Assembly: GCA_036939355.1 (NCBI GenBank)
Contig: JALLAP010000829.1
Coordinates: forward strand, 1-10,231
From: Thalassiosira profunda
Taxonomy: Eukaryota > Bacillariophyta > Thalassiosirophyceae > Thalassiosirales > Thalassiosiraceae
DNA length: 10,231 nucleotides
Direction of reading: 5' to 3'
Part shown: one piece after another, positions 6,726 through 10,231 of the stretch
Numbering within the stretch: position 1 is the first letter of the stretch
Layout: each line of letters begins with the position of its first letter
Program-made: the position numbers and the translations under genes
Notes under the pieces: model-generated
The model's input: only the letters and a program-made list of their open reading frames with translations
Databases searched by the model: none
Told to the model about the DNA's origin: nothing

Positions 6726-8573
6726 TTATTCATACGCCGACGGCTTCCCGAGGAAGTTCCTAATCAATAGAAGGTGAGCTTTGTGCACAAGATATGCTCA
6801 ACATTGCAATTCACAGAATGCTCTCACCTTGGAAGGTCAGTGTTGAAAAACGACACGCCGCACTCCTCAACGAGGAATCGGGCTGTGTAGACATCGTCTG
6901 GATCGGCCGGGTAGTAGCCCCAGATGCCAACGCGATACTTGTTCGCCAGCGCCTTGAGGGCCGCCGCGCCGGCTGGATGGAGCATCTCCAGCTGAAATTG
7001 AAGGTAGACGCCTTGCAACGATTGCTTGCCCTCGTGCAAAAGCCAGCTATCGAGGGCAGAGAAGTCGGCCACTCCAACTCGCAGCTCGCAGTGCTCTTGC
7101 GGTTCCTGGGCAACGGTGAGGAGCAGCACCTCGGGCATCTTGAGCTGTGTTTCGACAGTGCTGCCATCGCCGGCCAACACGAGGATGCTGTCAGGCGAGT
7201 CGCTGCGATGGTATTGGCCGGCCGCGATCTTGAGCGAGGACGCCAGTTCCTTCAGTTCCGAGCTCAGCTTGTGCATGGTATACGCGTCAAACGACATTAC
7301 CGCGGCACAGCGATCGATAAGATCGGGGTGCCGGCGAAACAACTTGATCAGAGCTTCGCAGGCCTCCTGATTGCCCGGCTTGACCTCGACGACAAGCCTT
7401 GCAAAGCCTCCAATGGCTTGGGCACTCCGGAGTACGTCAACCAGTAGTGGCGGCCTAGCACCGCTCTTTGTGGTGAGACTGATGATCTCCTTCAACGTCA
7501 GATCGGAGACCTTCTTCTTGGACGATAACTTGGAAGGATCAAGGGCCAGGCGAGAGAAGTCTTCGTCGTGCGCCAAGACCAGGACACCGTCCTTGGTGAC
7601 TGCCACGTCGCACTCGCCGAGGTGGATGCCCGCTGCCCAAGCGGTCTCGAAGGAGCTCAGAGAGTTCTCGAGAGGGCGCTTGCCGCTGCTGTCGCGAGGA
7701 CAATGAAATCCTAATCACAAGATTTGCAACAAGTGAGAACAAAGTATCATTGAACGAGGTGATGAACCTGGATGTGCTACCACTCACCTCGGTGGGCCAC
7801 GAGCCTCGGGACGACAGTGCTCGAAATGCTTGCCAGAGTCTCGTGGAGCCAAGTCATTTCTTCAGCCCGTCGCTTCACAGCCGTACTATCCTGCGTCGAG
7901 AGATTTGCCTTCTTCCGGATCGAATAGAGGACGCTGTCATCTTCGTCCAGTTCCGACTCTTCCTCCTTCATTGCCAATGAATCTCGAAGCGTCTCGAGGT
8001 GTCCTTCGAGTACAGGGTATGCCATGAAGGGAGCCGAGTAGAGCTCCGGAAGCAATGTCGACGTAAGCATATCATCTCCTCGAGCAGTCGCCCCTTTGTC
8101 AAACTTCTTGGCCAGCTTCCTAAGCGCCTCGACGTTCATCAACGCAGCTGAATGAATTTTCTTGACGCTGGAGAAGAGATCTCGAGAACGGCATTCCTCC
8201 AAGGACGACACGAATACACGGACAGCTTCTTCGTGTGGCAGGCCACGAAGGTCCTGCTCGGATCGGCCCGACAGCCGTAAGATGTCATCGAACACGTTCT
8301 CCCAGAGCTGCCGCACGCGGTGAGTGTAGTCGTCGGAAGCCGCCTTGAGCGACGATTGCCATGCATGAACGAACTGCGCCTGAGATTGGCCGATGGTCTC
8401 GCGGATTTCAGTGTAGGGCACGATGATCGGCTCGTTGGCGTGATCTGTCGCCTCGTCGCCCTCGAGATAGAACTGAAGGTGGCGTCCTGTATTGCAACGA
8501 ATCGGTGGTTAGCTCTAACGCTGCGACGGCGATGCACACTAAGACGTGAGCGTATCTCACCAAACTTCACCAT
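6726..8573 (-). CDS. SPX-GDPD fusion: SPX-domain glycerophosphodiester phosphodiesterase (four coding exons)
   Basis: Four exons on the minus strand (8573-8561, 8486-7788, 7710-6828, 6759-6726) join into 542 residues. The start is fixed by MVKFGRHLQFYLEG, a typical SPX N-terminus restored only by splicing intron 1; the ATG context is CAACCATGG. The SPX domain covers about residues 1-160, with core RKLAKKFDKG at 127-136; its lysines belong to the basic patch that binds inositol polyphosphates or pyrophosphates. The GDPD domain starts at about 233. Expected catalytic and metal residues are present: H236-R237 (HRG), E252 (LEN), E270 and D272 (ECD), H285 (HD) and E346 (EVKP). The end reads NTDLPRNFLGK. 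GDPD enzymes hydrolyse glycerophosphodiesters such as glycerophosphocholine to glycerol-3-phosphate and an alcohol. The order recalls yeast Gde1 but without ankyrin repeats. There is no signal peptide, so cytosolic action and a role in phosphate salvage under phosphate sensing are inferred. Confidence 0.94.
6760..6827 (-). other. Intron 3 of SPX-GDPD (68 nt, phase 2)
   Basis: Donor GTGAGAG follows CCAAG, and the acceptor is TTGATTAG before GAACTTCC. Splicing completes the AGG codon and adds ten residues (NFLGKPSAYE) before TAA. If the intron is retained, a TGA follows the same Arg codon at once, so the protein would end ten residues earlier. Confidence 0.8.
7711..7787 (-). other. Intron 2 of SPX-GDPD (77 nt, phase 1)
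   Basis: Donor GTGAGT follows CACCGAG, and the acceptor is TTGTGATTAG before GATTTCATTG. Splicing joins AHR-G to FHCPRD and restores the HRG catalytic motif plus the downstream LEN motif in one frame. Read-through hits an in-frame TAG within 12 nt of the donor. Confidence 0.93.
8487..8560 (-). other. Intron 1 of SPX-GDPD (74 nt, phase 1)
   Basis: Donor GTGAGATACG follows ATGGTGAAGTTTG, and the acceptor is GCAATACAG before GACGCCACC. A CTAAC branch-point-like element lies about 24 nt before the acceptor. Splicing yields MVKFGRHLQF, matching SPX N-termini. The first coding exon is only 13 nt. Confidence 0.92.
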
Positions 8574-8946
8574 GGTTGCTCGTCAGCCTGAATGAAGCTC
8601 CACACAACGTTGGCTACCGCGTGGCCGACCACTGGGTTGCGCCGATCGATGAATTATGACGCCAGCGGCCAGCGGCGGCCGGTCGCCTCCGCAGGGCGCG
8701 GCTGCGTTGCGAGGGGGGCGCCGGGACGCGGACGCGGGACGTCGAATCTTTCAGATTCGCGGGCCTTCTTAGTGCGAAGGTCATGTCAGACTTAAGCGTA
8801 AAACCAACAACGGCTACTAGGTGAGTGGCGTTCGAGGGGTGGTTGGTCTCTGCAAGTGTAACAAAAGCTTTCTGCTGTTCATTATAGAAAGTCATTTGAT
8901 CAAAGGCCCGAACCCAGCTGCTGGGTATCTCCGCTCTCCGCCTAAT
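8574..8946. promoter_or_regulatory. Upstream region of SPX-GDPD and 3' flank of the leishmanolysin gene
   Basis: No gene is supported. It holds a TGACGC at 8657-8662 (84-89 nt upstream of the SPX-GDPD ATG), a GC-rich stretch around 8661-8740, a perfect inverted repeat at 8743-8759, and ACCCAG/CTGGGT (8913-8925) just downstream of the protease stop codon. No canonical P1BS (GNATATNC) phosphate-response site was found by eye. Confidence 0.5.
8743..8759. repeat. Perfect 7-bp inverted repeat (possible regulator site or hairpin)
   Basis: CGAATCT at 8743-8749 and AGATTCG at 8753-8759 are separated by TTC. Each arm contains GATTCG on one strand, which resembles GARP/MYB-type half sites (the LUX site GATWCG). 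It lies 170 nt upstream of the SPX-GDPD ATG. A role in transcription is inference. Confidence 0.45.
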
Positions 8947-10231
8947 TCATACCGGCAGCAAAAGCACCACAGCGGTTCCCAGCAGTAAAGAACTGCAATA
9001 CCCTGGCATGCGACCAGAGGATCGTTCCGTCGGTCTCGGAGATATTGTGGGTGCTGCCGAGGGACTGGTGCTTTGCGTCGGCGCCGGCGATATTGTGGGA
9101 GCAAACGACCTCATCATCTGCGTGCCCGCGCAGAAAGGACTGGTATCCGACCTGTCGAAACAGTCGCATTGTCGGGTCGAGAAATTGCACACGCCGCGCC
9201 CTGCGCAGTTGGCTGGGCATAGTGACTCGGGGCAGGTTTGCTCGAAAGGCGGGCAAATGACGTCGGTGCCGCTGGGCAGGCGCAACACTTCTCCATCGTA
9301 CGAGCACCTGAACCTCCTTCCATCGGACACAAGCACGACGTTGCCAGCCCCGCAGATCGTTTCCAAGCACAGCGGTCTCGGACCGCTGGCGTGTTCGATG
9401 CATTGGCTGTTCTGGCCGAAGGTTTCGCCCTTCTTTTGCACCCATGCTCCGTTGAGCTCGCCGTCGGTGCAGTCCAGCACGCGGACCTGATCGTCCACCT
9501 CGAAGCGGAACACCGTGGTGTAGGCCGGGNTCGCCGTCGGTGCAGTCCAGCACGCGGACCTGATCGTCCACCTCGAAGCGGAACACCGTGGTGTAGGCCG
9601 GGCAGAAATCCATTTGTTGCAGGCCTCCGCCAACGGACGGATTGTCAAAGTACTGATACCCAGAGGGCAGGTTGCCATCCCACTGAGAAATGTCGCAATA
9701 GGCCACGAGGTGCTTGTCCGGCGTGCATCCAATGTCGTTGGCGCTGCTGCAGAACAGGCCCTGTCCCCAGCTGGGCACGTATCCGCTCTGGATGCACTCG
9801 TCCTCCACAAAGTCGCATCCGGCGCCCTTGGCGAAGGGCGAGTTTTGCGCTACACTGTAATTTGGAATGTACCATCCTGAGTCCTCCAAAAGGGCCAGCG
9901 TCAGAGCCGTCACGTACTGCGTGGAGCCCGTATACACCGCAGTCATGAATTCGTTGTTGAACAATCGGTGGTCCCAATGGCTCCCAAAGCAGTCCGTTTC
10001 GCCGGTGGGCTGGTTCTCCAACCGCGCCCCTTCCAATGTCGGGCAATCGAACTGATTCCGCACCACATTCCGCACCGTCTCCGTCACCACCTCGTACCCA
10101 ATGTAGCCATTCGCGGTCGTCACGGGCTTGATCGTATCCTCCGACGCCGTCAGCACGCTCTGCCGCGCCCCGTCCACGCACAATACCTGGTTGGTCGGCG
10201 GCCGGTTCCAATCGTTGCGGGGCGTCCGCGG
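8947..10231 (-). CDS. Leishmanolysin-like metalloprotease (peptidase M8), C-terminal part, GPI-type tail; interrupted by assembly join
   Basis: The minus-strand frame is open from the right edge to TGA at 8949-8947. It holds the third zinc-ligand His of M8 enzymes in GSHWDHR (CAT at 9979-9977) and, 11 residues later, the Met-turn Met in NNEFM (9946-9944), the same spacing as His334-Met345 of leishmanolysin. The downstream TLALLEDSGWYIPNY stretch is also typical. The HEXXH helix lies beyond the window. After the protease domain come an EGF-like module (9130-9234, GRGVCN...CDC), a Pro/Ser/Thr stalk, and a hydrophobic end (SSLLLGTAVVLLLPV, 8950-9009 region) fitting a GPI anchor. The enzyme is probably an ecto-metalloprotease at the cell surface; substrate unknown. 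A 72-nt repeat plus N at 9458-9602 breaks the frame. Counting one copy and no N gives a continuous 403-residue fragment, so the break is most likely technical, not a pseudogene. Confidence 0.92.
9041..9099 (-). repeat. 16-codon direct repeat in the protease stalk
   Basis: GATATTGTGGG (plus strand) occurs at 9041-9051 and 9089-9099, 48 nt apart. On the coding strand the units read APTISPAPT and APTISPRPT, indicating internal duplication of a Pro/Ser/Thr-rich stalk unit. Confidence 0.6.
9458..9602. repeat. Exact 72-nt direct duplication around a single N (assembly join)
   Basis: Positions 9458-9529 and 9531-9602 are identical over 72 nt, with N at 9530 between them. The shift of 73 nt breaks the protease frame. 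Removing one copy and the N restores it through to the stop at 8947. This is the pattern left when two overlapping contig ends are joined without merging. Confidence 0.9.

Noticed and set aside
8743..8759. Anticodon-arm-like hairpin (loop CTTTCAG on plus or CTGAAAG on minus), possible tRNA-Glu or tRNA-Phe
   Set aside because: There is no D-arm, no GGTTCRA T-loop and no acceptor stem at the right distances on either strand. It is only an inverted repeat.
8942..10183. A single 413-residue minus-strand frame running through the N
   Set aside because: It is continuous only because of the 72-nt duplication; downstream of the N it reads the wrong frame (Arg-rich, no EGF or GPI features). The other frame carries the real C-terminus.
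6726..10231. A functional link between the GDPD enzyme and the GPI-anchored neighbours, such as anchor cleavage
   Set aside because: Some animal transmembrane GDPDs release GPI proteins, but this one has an SPX domain and no signal peptide or membrane segment, so it should be cytosolic.

Overview
The window looks like nuclear DNA of a photosynthetic stramenopile, most probably a diatom and perhaps a centric one. The evidence is an N-terminal signal peptide ending in a GAF-type plastid-import motif, a protein built of six-cysteine CGxxWxDA modules of the kind seen in diatom secreted proteins, Pro/Thr/Ser-rich stalks with GPI-type tails, a leishmanolysin-like metalloprotease, and short GTGAG...AG introns of 68-77 nt. 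The species assignment is inference. The base composition is GC-rich, so long antisense ORFs are common and were discarded.

Layout from left to right. 1-1234 (minus): N-terminal part of a plastid-targeted ABC1/ADCK-family atypical kinase, cut by the left edge. 1235-1691: upstream region of that gene and 3' flank of the next. 1692-2996 (minus): four-pass membrane protein of unknown function. 2997-3424: divergent promoter interval. 3425-6628 (plus): about 1,067-residue secreted, probably GPI-anchored protein with nine six-cysteine modules. 6629-6725: tail-to-tail gap. 6726-8573 (minus): four-exon gene for an SPX-GDPD fusion (542 residues after splicing), a glycerophosphodiester phosphodiesterase with an inositol-pyrophosphate/phosphate sensor domain. 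8574-8946: its upstream region. 8947-10231 (minus): C-terminal part of a leishmanolysin (peptidase M8) homologue with an EGF-like module, a Pro/Ser/Thr stalk and a GPI-type tail, cut by the right edge and interrupted by an assembly join.

The genes do not form an obvious pathway. Two themes recur: cell-surface proteins (the cysteine-module protein and the protease, both with Pro/Thr/Ser-rich stalks and GPI-type tails) and phosphate or lipid metabolism (SPX-GDPD). I found no mobile element, tRNA, rRNA or CRISPR array. The most unusual item is the nine-module cysteine protein. The most useful practical corrections are the spliced SPX-GDPD gene model, with its 13-nt first coding exon, and the collapse of a 72-nt duplication around the single N at 9530, which returns the protease to one reading frame.
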